The notes under the pieces are model-generated. The model saw only the letters and a list, made by a program, of their open reading frames with translations. It did no database searches and was not told the origin of the DNA. A stretch of DNA of 64,000 nt from Denitratisoma oestradiolicum. Lineage in GTDB: Bacteria > Pseudomonadota > Gammaproteobacteria > Burkholderiales > Rhodocyclaceae. Positions 50,689 through 60,014 of the stretch are shown in pieces (position 1 is the first letter of the stretch; each line of letters begins with the position of its first letter). The translations under genes and the position numbers were made by a program. The stretch lies in contig NZ_LR778301.1 in the NCBI RefSeq assembly GCF_902813185.1, positions 2,666,001 through 2,730,000 of the forward strand, in the 5' to 3' direction.

Positions 50689-51227
50689 TCCCGCTTCCCC
50701 TCGCACTGGCCATACGACGACTCGGCGGGCCCAACATCGCGGCAGGAATTCTTTCCATCCTCCTGATCGCGCTGCTATCGACGACATTCATTCTGGATCG
50801 GCGCATCGCCTCAATAAAACGCCAACTGGATGAGTTCAAACTGCCCGCGACAAGTGCCCCTGCCGAGCCGTCCGCGTCGAACACGCCCCAAACCAGATAC
50901 GACGCCTTCAAGGACAGACTCAGGCCCAAGGGCGATGTTCCAGCATTGCTCAGGATTATCTTTGCGGAAGCGCGCCAGCATCGGCTGCAACTGAATCAGA
51001 TGGACTACCGCCCGGAGCATCACACGCATGGTGAATATCTCAGTTACCACATGACGGCCCCCGTCAAGGGGGCTTATGGGGACATCCGAGCCTTTGTACA
51101 CGCATTGCTGCTCCAGGCGCCAGCCCTGGCCTTGAATGGAATTTCCTTTCGACGGGACGATGCCAGATCACCCATGACGGAAGCCCGCCTGCAATTTGTG
51201 GTCTATCTGCGGGAGTCGGACAAATGA
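50685..51227 (+). CDS. PilO/GspM-like bitopic assembly protein
   Basis: A 180-residue protein with one membrane span (about 19-37: AAGILSILLIALLSTTFIL), a coiled-coil (DRRIASIKRQLDEF), a Pro/Ser/Ala linker and a C-terminal domain (VPALLRIIFAEARQHRLQLNQMDY ... YGDIRAFVHALLLQAPALALNGISFRRDD) of the PilO/GspM type. It would pair with the upstream PilN-like protein. Overlaps both neighbours by ATGA. Confidence 0.75.
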   Translation: MIPLPLALAIRRLGGPNIAAGILSILLIALLSTTFILDRRIASIKRQLDEFKLPATSAPAEPSASNTPQTRYDAFKDRLRPKGDVPALLRIIFAEARQHRLQLNQMDYRPEHHTHGEYLSYHMTAPVKGAYGDIRAFVHALLLQAPALALNGISFRRDDARSPMTEARLQFVVYLRESDK

Positions 51228-51718
51228 CACCTCGGCAGCGCTGGATTCTCTGGGGCTCACTCCTGGTAGCACTGGTGGGAACCCACTGGATCGACGGTGG
51301 CAGCACAAGCGCTCAAAGTGCCGTGGTGGAAGCACTGCCAGCGCATTCCGGACGGTCAAGCCTGCATGCCGTTGTTCGATCCAATGAGGACTCGGACATC
51401 CTGGCCCTTGCCTCAAGACAAGCAGCAGCACAGTCCGTCGATCTGTTCGCCCCCAAGGACTGGACGCCTCCTCTCCCTCCTCCGGCACCTGCTGGAGCAC
51501 CGAGTGCGCCGCCCCTTCCTTTCATGTTTCTTGGCAAGAAACTCGAAGCCGAGCAGTGGCAGGTATTTCTCGGCCGGGATGAGCGAACCTATGTTGCTGT
51601 TGAAGGCGACACCATGGACGAGCTTTATCGCATCGAGAGCATCCGGCCACCGATCCTGACGCTGCGTTACCTTCCCTTGCAACAGTTACAAACCTTGTCG
51701 ATAGGCGATCCGAACTGA
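51224..51718 (+). CDS. PilP/GspC-like protein
   Basis: A 164-residue protein with an N-terminal membrane span (WILWGSLLVALVGTHWI), a Pro-rich linker (PPLPPPAPAGAPSAPPLP) and a C-terminal small beta domain: FMFLGKKLEAEQWQVFLGRDERTYVAVEGDTMDELYRIESI, close to the homology region shared by GspC and PilP, which contacts the N-domains of the secretin. TGATG overlap with the secretin gene that follows. Confidence 0.78.
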   Translation: MTPRQRWILWGSLLVALVGTHWIDGGSTSAQSAVVEALPAHSGRSSLHAVVRSNEDSDILALASRQAAAQSVDLFAPKDWTPPLPPPAPAGAPSAPPLPFMFLGKKLEAEQWQVFLGRDERTYVAVEGDTMDELYRIESIRPPILTLRYLPLQQLQTLSIGDPN

Positions 51719-54063
51719 TGACTTCATTGTTTTCCAGAACCCTATGGGCATTATTGAGTGTCGTATGGCTGGCGGGCTGCGCTGGCCAATTGGCCTACCG
51801 GGACGGACAGGCATTGTTGGAAGCCGGCAAGATCGATGAGGGGTTGGAAAAATTAAAGGAAGCCGTTGATGCGGCTCCGGAAAACATACGATTTCGAATG
51901 ACCTATATCCAGGCCAGGGAAAAGTCCCTCTCGGCCATGATTGATCGGGCGGAGCTGGCGTGGCAGGCAGGAAAGACCCGCGAGGCCGAAGAAATCTATC
52001 GGTCCATTCTGGCGATCGTTCCGCAACATGCGCGCGCAAGGTCAGGCATGGCGGAATTGGCAAAAGCCGTCCGCAACGCGGAACTTATGAAAAAGGCAGA
52101 AGCCGCCCTGGAGACGGGAGACAGCGCGACGGCAGTACATTCGGTGCGGACCATTCTGACCGATTCGCCCATGCATGGCGATGCGCTTGAATTACGCAAG
52201 CGCATCGAGCAGACAAGCCGTCCGCCCCAGAGTGAGCCCAAGCTATCCGCGGCATTGAAAAAGCCGATCACCATCGAATTCAAGGATGTGCCACTGAAAC
52301 AGGTCTTTGAAGTGATCTCCAGGACTTCGGGCCTGAATTTCGTTTTCGACAAGGAGGTCAAGGCCGATCAGAAGGCCACTATCTTTCTGCGGGACAGTAC
52401 GATCCAGGATGCTGTATCGCTCCTGCTGCTGACCAACCAACTGGAACAACGGGTGCTCGACAAGAGTTCGATCCTGATCTACCCCAATACGGCTACGAAG
52501 CTCAGGGAATACCAGCCTCTGACGGTAAAGAGCTTTTTCCTGAGCAATGCGGATGTCAAGAACGCTGCCAACACGATCAAGACGATCATCAAAACCAAGG
52601 ATGTGGTGATCGACGAGCGGCAGAACATGCTGATCATTCGCGACACACCCGACGCGGTGCGCTTGGCTGAGCGTCTTCTGGCGCTACATGATCTGCCCGA
52701 ACCGGAAGTGATGCTTGAAGTGGAGATCCTGGAAATCAAGCGTAGCCGGCTGCTCAATCTCGGCATCCAGTGGCCCGATCAATTGACGCTGACACCACTG
52801 GCGGGCCAGGGTGGCAATGTGACCCTGGCCGACCTGAGAAATCATTCGTCCAGCCAGATTGGCGCGGTGCTGACGCCGCTGACCATCAATGCAAAAAAGC
52901 AGGACGGCGAGGCCAACATCCTCGCCAATCCCCGCATTCGGGTGAAGAATCGGGAAGCGGCCAAGGTGCTTATCGGTGATCGCGTTCCGAACATCACCAC
53001 GACATCCACCGCCACGGGTTTTGTCTCGGAGGCGGTCCAGTATGTGGATGTGGGTCTCAAGCTCGATGCCCAGCCGACGATCTTTCCGGACAATGAAGTC
53101 TCGATCAAGCTCTCCCTGGAGGTCAGCAATATCGTCAACCAGATTCAGACCAAATCGGGAACCCTGTCCTATCAGATCGGCACGCGAACCGCATCCACGG
53201 TCTTGCGTCTCAAGGATGGAGAGAATCAGGTGCTGGCAGGGCTGATCAACGACGAGGATCGGTCGGCCGCGAACAAGATTCCCGGATTGGGGGACATCCC
53301 GGTACTGGGTCGCCTGTTCGGATCCCAGCGGGATGAGGGCCAGAAGACCGAGATCGTGCTGTCCATCACGCCTCGTCTGATCCGCAACATACAGCGCCCC
53401 TCGTTCAGTGACGCGGAGTTCGACTCCGGCACGGAAGCCAGCGTCCGCCTCTCCGGATCAGAGATTGGCTCGACAACAAGCAACCCACCCCAGCCCCCAC
53501 CCTCTGCGCCCAACCCAGACAGGCAGCCGGCAGCGCCGACCTCGACAAACGCACCTGCTGGAGGGGCACAATCGGCCAACGACGCGAGCGGTCGTGATGT
53601 TGCTCCGCCCGTTCCACGGGATGACCCAGGGGCAACCCTGACGAAGGGCAACACTTCCATCGAATGGTCCGGCCCGGACAAGGTCCGCATTGGCGAGACG
53701 TTCAGTCTTGCCATCTCCATCCAGCCGGGGGAGGCCATCACCGGAATCCCTTACGCCGTTGGCTTTGATCCGAAATCACTGGAATTGATTTCCATCACAT
53801 CCGGAGAATTTCTCAAGCAAGGCGGTGCGGTCACCCATTTTTCCAGCAGGGTCGAGCGAGTTGGCGGACAGGTTTTTGCGACAGAAACCCGACCTGGCGG
53901 TTCGGCGGTACACCCTGGAATTCTGGCGACACTGTCCTTCAAGGCGATTTCTCCCGCGAAAGCCAGTCCGATCCGCATCCAGGCCCTTTCGCCAATTGGC
54001 ATCGGGGGACGCGCGATTGTCCCTCAATCCCTGCCTGCCACCACGGTATCCATCGGCCCATGA
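51718..54063 (+). CDS. gspD: Secretin (GspD/PilQ family) lipoprotein with C-terminal cohesin-like domain
   Basis: A 781-residue outer-membrane secretin. Lipobox LAGC with Cys21; TPR-like region 25-170; secretin N-domains from about 190 ([26 protein letters not shown], and the [20 protein letters not shown] ring-building repeat); secretin core about 340-560 ([18 protein letters not shown] ... [48 protein letters not shown]). After a Pro/Ser/Ala-rich linker, residues 660-780 form a cohesin-like beta domain ([47 protein letters not shown]). That last domain is not in classical GspD and may bind substrates or cell-surface partners. Confidence 0.92.
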   Translation: MTSLFSRTLWALLSVVWLAGCAGQLAYRDGQALLEAGKIDEGLEKLKEAVDAAPENIRFRMTYIQAREKSLSAMIDRAELAWQAGKTREAEEIYRSILAIVPQHARARSGMAELAKAVRNAELMKKAEAALETGDSATAVHSVRTILTDSPMHGDALELRKRIEQTSRPPQSEPKLSAALKKPITIEFKDVPLKQVFEVISRTSGLNFVFDKEVKADQKATIFLRDSTIQDAVSLLLLTNQLEQRVLDKSSILIYPNTATKLREYQPLTVKSFFLSNADVKNAANTIKTIIKTKDVVIDERQNMLIIRDTPDAVRLAERLLALHDLPEPEVMLEVEILEIKRSRLLNLGIQWPDQLTLTPLAGQGGNVTLADLRNHSSSQIGAVLTPLTINAKKQDGEANILANPRIRVKNREAAKVLIGDRVPNITTTSTATGFVSEAVQYVDVGLKLDAQPTIFPDNEVSIKLSLEVSNIVNQIQTKSGTLSYQIGTRTASTVLRLKDGENQVLAGLINDEDRSAANKIPGLGDIPVLGRLFGSQRDEGQKTEIVLSITPRLIRNIQRPSFSDAEFDSGTEASVRLSGSEIGSTTSNPPQPPPSAPNPDRQPAAPTSTNAPAGGAQSANDASGRDVAPPVPRDDPGATLTKGNTSIEWSGPDKVRIGETFSLAISIQPGEAITGIPYAVGFDPKSLELISITSGEFLKQGGAVTHFSSRVERVGGQVFATETRPGGSAVHPGILATLSFKAISPAKASPIRIQALSPIGIGGRAIVPQSLPATTVSIGP

Positions 54064-54536
54064 AGATACGGCAAGCGGGTTTCACCCTGATAGAGCTATT
54101 GGTGACACTCGCCATCATCGCCCTGTTGGCGAGCATTGCTGCACCGGTGACCGCCATTGCCGTTCAGCGGGGAAAGGAAACGGAACTGCGCTTGGCCCTG
54201 CGTGAAATCCGAAATGGCATAGACGCTTACAAAAAGGCCGCCGAGGAAGGGCGGATAATGAACACCATCAACACCAGCGGTTATCCCAAAACACTGAATG
54301 TGCTGGTGAACGGCGTTACGGACGCGCGAAGCCCGAAGAAAACCAAGATTTACTTTCTACGCCGCATCCCTCGGGACCCGATGAATCCGGATTCATCGCT
54401 TCTCCCTGAACAAAGTTGGGGACTACGCTCCTACGCCAGCGAACCGGACTCCCCGGCTGAAGGCGATGACGTTTATGACGTGTATTCGCTATCCCAGGGC
54501 ATCGGTCTGAACGGGATTCCCTACCGAAAATGGTGA
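54060..54536 (+). CDS. Type II secretion pseudopilin
   Basis: A 158-residue prepilin-like protein: leader MKIRQAG, then [23 protein letters not shown] (Glu5 present), followed by a GspG-like minor pseudopilin domain with [35 protein letters not shown] and WGLRSYAS. Overlaps the secretin stop by ATGA. Confidence 0.88.
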   Translation: MKIRQAGFTLIELLVTLAIIALLASIAAPVTAIAVQRGKETELRLALREIRNGIDAYKKAAEEGRIMNTINTSGYPKTLNVLVNGVTDARSPKKTKIYFLRRIPRDPMNPDSSLLPEQSWGLRSYASEPDSPAEGDDVYDVYSLSQGIGLNGIPYRKW

Positions 54537-54943
54537 GCCCAGGACGCAGCGCCCCATTGGGTCCGCCTCCGTTAACTGGAGACGGATTCACTCTCATCGA
54601 ACTGCTTGTGGTTCTGGCGATCATCGCGGTATTGCTGACCATCGCCGTACCTCGCTATTTCCACAGCGTGGATCGATCGAAGGATGTCGTGCTGATCGAG
54701 AATCTCAGGGTAGTGCGGGAAACCATAGACAAGTTCTACGGCGATACCGGACGATATCCGGAATCCCTGGAAGAACTGGTCGAACGAAAGTACTTGCGGA
54801 GTCTCCCGAGGGATCCCGTCACCGACCGTGACGACTCATGGGTGCTGCTTCCGCCAGAGGGAGATGCAAAAGGCAATATCTACGATGTCAAAAGCGGCGC
54901 CACCGGACAGACCCAGGATGGTAAGGCGTACAAGGACCTTTGA
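54530..54943 (+). CDS. Type II secretion pseudopilin, GspG/H-like
   Basis: A 137-residue prepilin-like protein. A longer basic leader ([19 protein letters not shown]) precedes [25 protein letters not shown]; then [29 protein letters not shown] and YDVKSG. Overlaps its neighbours: 7 bp with the previous gene. Confidence 0.88.
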   Translation: MVSPGRSAPLGPPPLTGDGFTLIELLVVLAIIAVLLTIAVPRYFHSVDRSKDVVLIENLRVVRETIDKFYGDTGRYPESLEELVERKYLRSLPRDPVTDRDDSWVLLPPEGDAKGNIYDVKSGATGQTQDGKAYKDL

Positions 54944-55460
54944 TCCGCCGCTCATACCGGAACCGCGTCTTCACTCTCAGCGGGGGTTCACCTATGCGGC
55001 GTTGTTGATCTATCTCGCCATCGTCAGTGGTGCCTTTGCAGCGATAGTGTCGGCAGGAGCAAGCGCGCAACGCCGGGAAAAAGAAATCGAGCTTCTACAT
55101 ATAGGCGAACAGTTTCGCAAGGCGTTCAAGAGCTATTACGATGCCACCCCCCCTGGCCAAAAACCTTACCCAGATTCTTTGCAGGCACTATTAAGGGATC
55201 CACGCTTTCCTGTCCCGAAAAGACATCTGAGACAGATATTTCCAGATCCGATTACTGCAACGACACGCTGGGGTCAGAAGCTTGCGCCGGGTGGCGGTGT
55301 TATGGGCATATACAGTTTGTCTGATGAACCTCTGATCAATGCATCCTCCGTTGCGAGTTCTGATGCCGCTACAGGAACACCCCGACGATATTCTGAATGG
55401 ATATTCGGATATATCCCCTTTGCGCCGGCCAAGAATGCCCTCCGTGATCGGAAAAGCTAA
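54918..55460 (+). CDS. Minor pseudopilin-like protein lacking Glu5
   Basis: A 180-residue protein. Leader [23 protein letters not shown] is followed by FTYAALLIYLAIVSGAFAAIVSAG: the cleavage Gly is kept, but position 5 is Ala in place of the Glu that most pseudopilins need for assembly and N-methylation, as in tip-type GspK. The periplasmic part has YYDATPPGQKPYPDSLQALLRDPRFPVPKRHLRQIFPDPITATTRWG. The start at 54918 overlaps the previous gene by 26 bp and is the best available. Its stop overlaps the convergent Nif3-like gene by 3 bp. Last gene of the secretion operon. Confidence 0.82.
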   Translation: MVRRTRTFDPPLIPEPRLHSQRGFTYAALLIYLAIVSGAFAAIVSAGASAQRREKEIELLHIGEQFRKAFKSYYDATPPGQKPYPDSLQALLRDPRFPVPKRHLRQIFPDPITATTRWGQKLAPGGGVMGIYSLSDEPLINASSVASSDAATGTPRRYSEWIFGYIPFAPAKNALRDRKS

Positions 55461-56203
55461 ACCGGGTTGTCCAGTTCCACGTACTCACACTCCAGCCCGA
55501 GTTCCCGGCCCAGATGGCGGGCCAGCGCCTGCACACCATAACGCTCGGTGGCATGGTGGCCGGCGGCGATGTAGGGCACGCCGGACTCCCGGGCCAGGTG
55601 GTAGGTCTGCTCCGAGATTTCCCCGCTGACAAAAACATCGGCTCCCTGGGCGATGGCCTGTTCAAAATAGCCCTGGGCGCCACCGCTGCACCAGGCCAGA
55701 CGCTGCACCAGCCGGCCGCCATCGCCCACCCGCTGGGCCGGCCGACCCAGGGTCCGGCTCAGGGCGTTGGCCAGTGCATCTGCCGTGCAGGGTTCGGCGG
55801 GCCGGCCCAGGAAGCCCAGGTCCTGTTCAGCGAAGCGCCCCTCCACTGTCCAGTTCATCACTTTCGCCCACTGGGCGTTGTTGCCCAGCTCATCATGGGC
55901 GTCCAGGGGCAGGTGATAGCCGAAGAGACTGATGTCATGGGTCAGTAGCGTCGCCAGACGCTGTTTGCGGATGCCGGTTACCCGGCCATCCTCGCCTCGC
56001 CAGAACCAGCCGTGATGGACCAGGATGGCATCGGCGCCCCGGGCAACGGCAGCCTCCAGCAGGTCCTGACTGGCAGTGACGCCACAGACCAGTTTGCGCA
56101 CCTCCTTCCGACCTTCCACCTGTAGTCCGTTTGGGCAATAATCCCGGAAGCGCGCCGTCTCCAGCAGGCTATCGAGATAGGCGCCAAGTTCTTCGCGTCG
56201 CAT
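55457..56203 (-). CDS. Nif3-like dinuclear metal center hexameric protein (YbgI family)
   Basis: A 248-residue NIF3/YbgI protein. Metal-binding residues are in VHHGWFW, HLPLDAHDELGNN, and HHATERYG near the C-terminus; DYCPNGLQVEG is the N-terminal family signature. These hexameric proteins bind two metals; their reaction is not firmly known (possibly GTP cyclohydrolase-type or metal chaperone role). The start at 56203 is supported by AGGAGA seven bases upstream. It diverges by 21 bp from the DegS-like protease gene, a pairing often seen in betaproteobacteria. Confidence 0.93.
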   Translation of the reverse strand: MRREELGAYLDSLLETARFRDYCPNGLQVEGRKEVRKLVCGVTASQDLLEAAVARGADAILVHHGWFWRGEDGRVTGIRKQRLATLLTHDISLFGYHLPLDAHDELGNNAQWAKVMNWTVEGRFAEQDLGFLGRPAEPCTADALANALSRTLGRPAQRVGDGGRLVQRLAWCSGGAQGYFEQAIAQGADVFVSGEISEQTYHLARESGVPYIAAGHHATERYGVQALARHLGRELGLECEYVELDNPV

Positions 56204-56224
56204 ACAACTTCTCCTGTCCAATTC

Positions 56225-57376
56225 ATGAAACGACTCTGGTTGATCTTCGCACAGACCGTCACAGTCTGCGTAGCGGCATTATTCGTGGTGCAGACCCTGA
56301 AGCCGGGCTGGCTGGCGCGGCGCATGCCCGAGAGCGACGTGATCGCCATCCACGAGGCAGCCAACGGCCCCGATGACCGGCGACGGGTGGCCTCCTACGC
56401 CGATGCCGCCCGCAAGGCCCTGCCCGCGGTAGTGCATATCTACACCTCGCGGGAGGTCAAGGCGCCCCGCAATCCCCTGCTGGAAGATCCTTTCTTCCGC
56501 CACTTCTTCGGTGACCGTTTCGGCAACGAGACCCAGCGCCGGGCCGGGCTGGGCAGCGGCGTGGTGGTCAGTGCCGACGGCTATGTCCTGACCAATTACC
56601 ATGTGGTGGAAACCGCGGACGAGATCGAGGTAGCCCTCAATGATGGCCGCAAGATCAAGGGCCGCATCGTCGGCACGGACCCGGAATCCGATGTGGCCAT
56701 CATCAAGATCGACGCCGACAAGCTGCCGGTGATCACCTTCGCCCAAGCCGAATCCCTGCGGGTGGGCGACGTGGTGCTGGCCATCGGCAACCCCTTTGGC
56801 GTCGGCCAGACCGTGACATCGGGCATTGTCTCGGCCCTGGGCCGCTCCCATCTGGGGATCAACACCTTCGAGAACTTCATCCAGACCGATGCTGCCATCA
56901 ACCCCGGCAATTCAGGGGGTGCCCTGGTGGATAGCGACGGCAATCTGGTGGGTATCAACACCGCCATCTATTCCCAGAGCGGCGGTTCCATGGGTATCGG
57001 CTTCGCGATTCCGGTATCCCTGGCCCGCTCGGTGATGGAGCAGATCATCCGCAACGGCGCGGTGAGCCGGGGCTGGATCGGCGTCGAGGTGCAGGAGATC
57101 ACCCCGGAACTGGCCGAATCCTTCCGCCTGCCAGCCACCGAGGGCGCCCTGATCGCCGGGGTGATGCGGGGCAGCCCGGCGGACAAGGCCGGGGTGAAAC
57201 CGGGGGACGTGCTGCTGACGGTCAATGACAAGCCGGTGCGGGATGCCCAGACCATGGTGGAGCAGGTGGCCGCCCTGGAGCCGGGCCGCACCAGCCGGTT
57301 AAAGCTTAGGCGGAACAATCGGGATCTGGATTTGCCGGTGGAAATCGGCAAGCGTCCCCTGCCCCAGCGGCAATGA
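56225..57376 (+). CDS. DegS/DegQ-type periplasmic serine protease (HtrA family)
   Basis: A 383-residue protein with an N-terminal membrane anchor (about 5-26: WLIFAQTVTVCVAALFVV), a trypsin-like domain with His126 (TNYHVVE), Asp156 (SDVAII) and Ser230 (NPGNSGGALVD), and one PDZ domain (about 280-365: GWIGVEVQEITPEL ... GSPADKAGVKPGDVLLTVNDKPV). One PDZ and a membrane anchor fit DegS, which starts the sigma-E envelope-stress cascade. It ends directly against tatC, convergent. Confidence 0.93.
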   Translation: MKRLWLIFAQTVTVCVAALFVVQTLKPGWLARRMPESDVIAIHEAANGPDDRRRVASYADAARKALPAVVHIYTSREVKAPRNPLLEDPFFRHFFGDRFGNETQRRAGLGSGVVVSADGYVLTNYHVVETADEIEVALNDGRKIKGRIVGTDPESDVAIIKIDADKLPVITFAQAESLRVGDVVLAIGNPFGVGQTVTSGIVSALGRSHLGINTFENFIQTDAAINPGNSGGALVDSDGNLVGINTAIYSQSGGSMGIGFAIPVSLARSVMEQIIRNGAVSRGWIGVEVQEITPELAESFRLPATEGALIAGVMRGSPADKAGVKPGDVLLTVNDKPVRDAQTMVEQVAALEPGRTSRLKLRRNNRDLDLPVEIGKRPLPQRQ

Positions 57377-58114
57377 TCAGGAGGGCTGGTCCGTCTTTTC
57401 CTGCACAGTCACAAATCGGGCCAGCAGCAGGCCCAGTTCGTAGAGCAGGCACATGGGCACGGCCAGCAGGATTTGGGAAGTCACGTCAGGCGGCGTGACC
57501 ACCGCCGCCACGATGAAGGCGCCGACGATGGCGTAGGGGCGGATATCCCTCAGCTTTTCCAGGCTGACGATGCCGAATTTCACCAACAGCACCACCACCA
57601 CCGGCACCTCGAAAGTGGTGCCGAAAGCCAGGAACATGGTCATCACGAAGGACAGGTATTGTTCGATGTCGGGGGCCGGGGTGATGCTGCCCGGCGCCAC
57701 CTCGGCGATGAACTTGAAGATGGTGCCAAAGACAAAGAAGTAGCAGAAGGCCATGCCCAGCAGGAACAGCAGGGTGGTGGCGACGATCACCGGCAGCACG
57801 AAGCGCTTTTCGTGGGCGTACAGCCCCGGCGCGACAAAGGCCCAAGCCTGGTAGAGCACGATGGGCAGGGCAATGATGAATGCCGCCAGCAGGGTGACCT
57901 TGAGAGGTACCAGAAAGGGGGTGATGACTCCGGTGGCGATCATCTTGGTGCCCGCCGGCAGGTTGGCCATCATGGGCTGGGCAATCAGATCATAAATCCT
58001 GCCGGCCCAGGGCATGAGACAGAGGAAGGCCACCAGCACCGACCCCAGGGCCTTCATCAGGCGTCCCCGCAATTCGATCAGATGGGAAATCAGTCCTTCC
58101 TGAAGTTCGGACAT
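57377..58114 (-). CDS. tatC: Twin-arginine translocase subunit TatC
   Basis: A 245-residue six-span protein: LISHLIELRGRLMKAL (N-terminal HLxELR motif), FLVPLKVTLLAAFIIALPIVLYQAWAFVAPGLYAHEK, and FAFGTTFEVPVVVVLLVK. It recognises twin-arginine signals such as the one on the molybdoenzyme in this window. Its ATG overlaps the tatB stop (TGATG). Confidence 0.97.
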   Translation of the reverse strand: MSELQEGLISHLIELRGRLMKALGSVLVAFLCLMPWAGRIYDLIAQPMMANLPAGTKMIATGVITPFLVPLKVTLLAAFIIALPIVLYQAWAFVAPGLYAHEKRFVLPVIVATTLLFLLGMAFCYFFVFGTIFKFIAEVAPGSITPAPDIEQYLSFVMTMFLAFGTTFEVPVVVVLLVKFGIVSLEKLRDIRPYAIVGAFIVAAVVTPPDVTSQILLAVPMCLLYELGLLLARFVTVQEKTDQPS

Positions 58115-58461
58115 CAGGACTTCCGCGCCGGGTCGGCCTCGACGCCTTGAGACGCCGGGCTGCTGAGGGATTCTTGCAAGTTCTTTTCCAACTGGTTGAT
58201 CTGCCCCACCGTATCGCTTTCCACCTGTTGCAACTGGGTACCGGCCTGCTGGACCTGGGCCGCCATCTCCTCCTGCATGCGGCGCAGCTCTTCCAGTTGC
58301 AGTTCCCGGTTGACCTCGGACTTGACGTCGGCGAAATAGCGCTGGGCGCGCCCCATCAGGGTGCCCACGGTCCGGGCGACCCGGGGCAGGCGTTCGGGGC
58401 CAATGACGATCAGGGCCACAATGCCGATGACCATGAGTTCGGTCAGGCCGACATCAAACAC
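58114..58461 (-). CDS. tatB: Twin-arginine translocase subunit TatB
   Basis: A 115-residue protein: [33 protein letters not shown] is the single span and the amphipathic helix, followed by a long, Gln/Glu-rich coiled tail. TatB with TatC binds signal peptides. It lies 60 bp after tatA. Confidence 0.95.
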   Translation of the reverse strand: MFDVGLTELMVIGIVALIVIGPERLPRVARTVGTLMGRAQRYFADVKSEVNRELQLEELRRMQEEMAAQVQQAGTQLQQVESDTVGQINQLEKNLQESLSSPASQGVEADPARKS

Positions 58462-58521
58462 GGCAGTCTCCGGACATCAGCCGCACCGTACCCACCGCTG
58501 GCAAGCGCCTAAACAAGATGT

Positions 58522-58749
58522 TTATTGCTGCACCTTGTCCTTGACCTCACCTTCGATGGTGCGCCCCAGATGCTGCTGATCCACTTGAGCGGGAGGGGGC
58601 TCCGAACTGCTGCCTTCCTTCATGCCATCCTTGAAGCCACGGATTGCGCTACCCAGATCCTTGCCGACGTTGCCCAGTTTTTTGGTTCCGAACACTAGCA
58701 TGATGATGACCAGCACCACCAGCCAATGCCAAATGCTCCAGCTTCCCAT
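58522..58749 (-). CDS. tatA: Twin-arginine translocase subunit TatA
   Basis: A 75-residue protein: [38 protein letters not shown], the typical span plus amphipathic helix with FGTKKL. It forms the Tat channel. It follows the HIT gene by 170 bp, a gap containing a dispersed repeat. Confidence 0.96.
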   Translation of the reverse strand: MGSWSIWHWLVVLVIIMLVFGTKKLGNVGKDLGSAIRGFKDGMKEGSSSEPPPAQVDQQHLGRTIEGEVKDKVQQ

Positions 58750-58803
58750 GACTGTCTCCTGTGTTAACGTGAAAGAGCGAATTGAAACGGCAAGTCAAAT
58801 TTT

Positions 58804-58873
58804 CGAGCGCAGCGAGCCGGCATTGTCACCTCCCCCGGAGAGGGGGAGACGGGGAAGGGGTGAGCCTTCCTGC
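58804..58873. repeat. REP-like dispersed repeat, copy B
   Basis: CGAGCGCAGCGAGC, CACCTCCCCCGGAGAGGGGG, then GGGGAAGGGG-TGAGCCTTCCTGC: the same block order as 11075-11147. It sits between the tatA and HIT genes. Confidence 0.75.
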
Positions 58874-58919
58874 CTTTCGCGTGTTTCATGGACCTGGGCG
58901 GCAAATCGGCTTCCCTGTG

Positions 58920-59270
58920 CTAGGGTTTGCGCACCATCGGCCCGACCGGCTCCGGCCCGCCGAGGACGTGAAGGTGCAGATGATAAACCTCCTGACCACC
59001 GACACGGCCGGTATTGACGATGGTCCTGAAACCATCATCCAGCCCTTCGGATCGGGCCAGACTCACTGCCTTTATCAGTAGACGCCCCAACAGGGCTTCA
59101 TGTTCCGGCGCCACATCGTAAAGAGTGGCCAGATGCAGCTTGGGGATAATCAGGAAGTGCACCGGGCGCTGGGGATTAATGTCGTGAAAGGCAAGCATCT
59201 GCTCGTCTTCGTAGATCTTCTTGCAGGGAACCTCTCCTGCGGCGATCTTGCAGAAAATGCAGTCCGCCAT
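58920..59270 (-). CDS. HIT-family protein (HinT-like nucleotide hydrolase)
   Basis: A 116-residue histidine-triad protein starting MADCIFCKIAAGEVPC and with the triad HLHLHVLGG near the C-terminus. HinT proteins hydrolyse aminoacyl-AMP and similar purine phosphoramidates. The ATG at 59270 overlaps the end of hisE; a GTG six bases earlier is also possible. The hisE-HIT-tat order is conserved in betaproteobacteria. Confidence 0.94.
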   Translation of the reverse strand: MADCIFCKIAAGEVPCKKIYEDEQMLAFHDINPQRPVHFLIIPKLHLATLYDVAPEHEALLGRLLIKAVSLARSEGLDDGFRTIVNTGRVGGQEVYHLHLHVLGGPEPVGPMVRKP

Positions 59271-59272
59271 GA

Positions 59273-59596
59273 TCACGCCCCCCGGCTCTTTTTTTCGTCG
59301 ATGCCGGAAATGCCTTCGCGGCGACGCAATTCGGCCAGCACGTCGTCCACGCCGACATCGAACTGAGCCAGCAGCACCATGCTGTGGAACCAGAGGTCGG
59401 TCACTTCCCGCACCAGATGCAGGCGGTCGCCGTCCTTGGCGGACATGATGGCCTCCGCAGCCTCTTCCGCCACCTTCTTGCAGATCGCGTCGGTGCCCTT
59501 GGCGTAGAGACTGGCCACATAGGACGAGTCCGGGGCGGCGCCCTTGCGCCCCACCAGGGTGGCCTGCAAGCGGTGCAGCACTTCGGCGTCGATCAT
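59273..59596 (-). CDS. hisE: Phosphoribosyl-ATP diphosphatase HisE
   Basis: A 107-residue MazG-like pyrophosphatase: [50 protein letters not shown], with the EExxE...ExxD metal residues. It removes pyrophosphate from phosphoribosyl-ATP in histidine synthesis. GAGGAG precedes the ATG at 59596, which overlaps the hisI stop (ATGA). Confidence 0.95.
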   Translation of the reverse strand: MIDAEVLHRLQATLVGRKGAAPDSSYVASLYAKGTDAICKKVAEEAAEAIMSAKDGDRLHLVREVTDLWFHSMVLLAQFDVGVDDVLAELRRREGISGIDEKKSRGA

Positions 59597-59979
59597 TTGT
59601 ATATCTCCTCGGGGTCCTTGATTACCGGCTCTACGCTGTTCCAGCCGGAGTCGTCCAGCCTGTTGAAGAAACAACTGCGGCGGCCTGTATGGCAGGCGAT
59701 CCCGCCTACCTGCTCGATCCGCAGCAGGATCACGTCGTTGTCGCAATCGGTGCGTATCTCCAGTACCTTCTGCACATGGCCCGATTCCTCGCCCTTGCGC
59801 CAGAGACGGCGACGGGAGCGGGACCAATACACGGCCTCGCCGCTACGCTGGGTCTGGTCGAGGGCCTCCCGGTTCATCCAGGCGAACATCAGCACTTCGC
59901 CTGTATGGGCGTCCTGGGCAATCACCGGCACCAGGCCCTGTGCGTCCCATTTCACATCATTGAGCCATTTCGCACCCAC
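59593..59979 (-). CDS. hisI: Phosphoribosyl-AMP cyclohydrolase HisI
   Basis: A 128-residue protein: [70 protein letters not shown], with the zinc-binding Cys residues and Asp cluster. It opens the purine ring of phosphoribosyl-AMP. A GTG start at 59979 is chosen because GAGGAG lies six bases upstream; longer frames upstream overlap hisF. Confidence 0.94.
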   Translation of the reverse strand: MGAKWLNDVKWDAQGLVPVIAQDAHTGEVLMFAWMNREALDQTQRSGEAVYWSRSRRRLWRKGEESGHVQKVLEIRTDCDNDVILLRIEQVGGIACHTGRRSCFFNRLDDSGWNSVEPVIKDPEEIYK

Positions 59980-60014
59980 AAGCACCTCCTCGCCTTTACA
60001 CACCGAGACGAACG

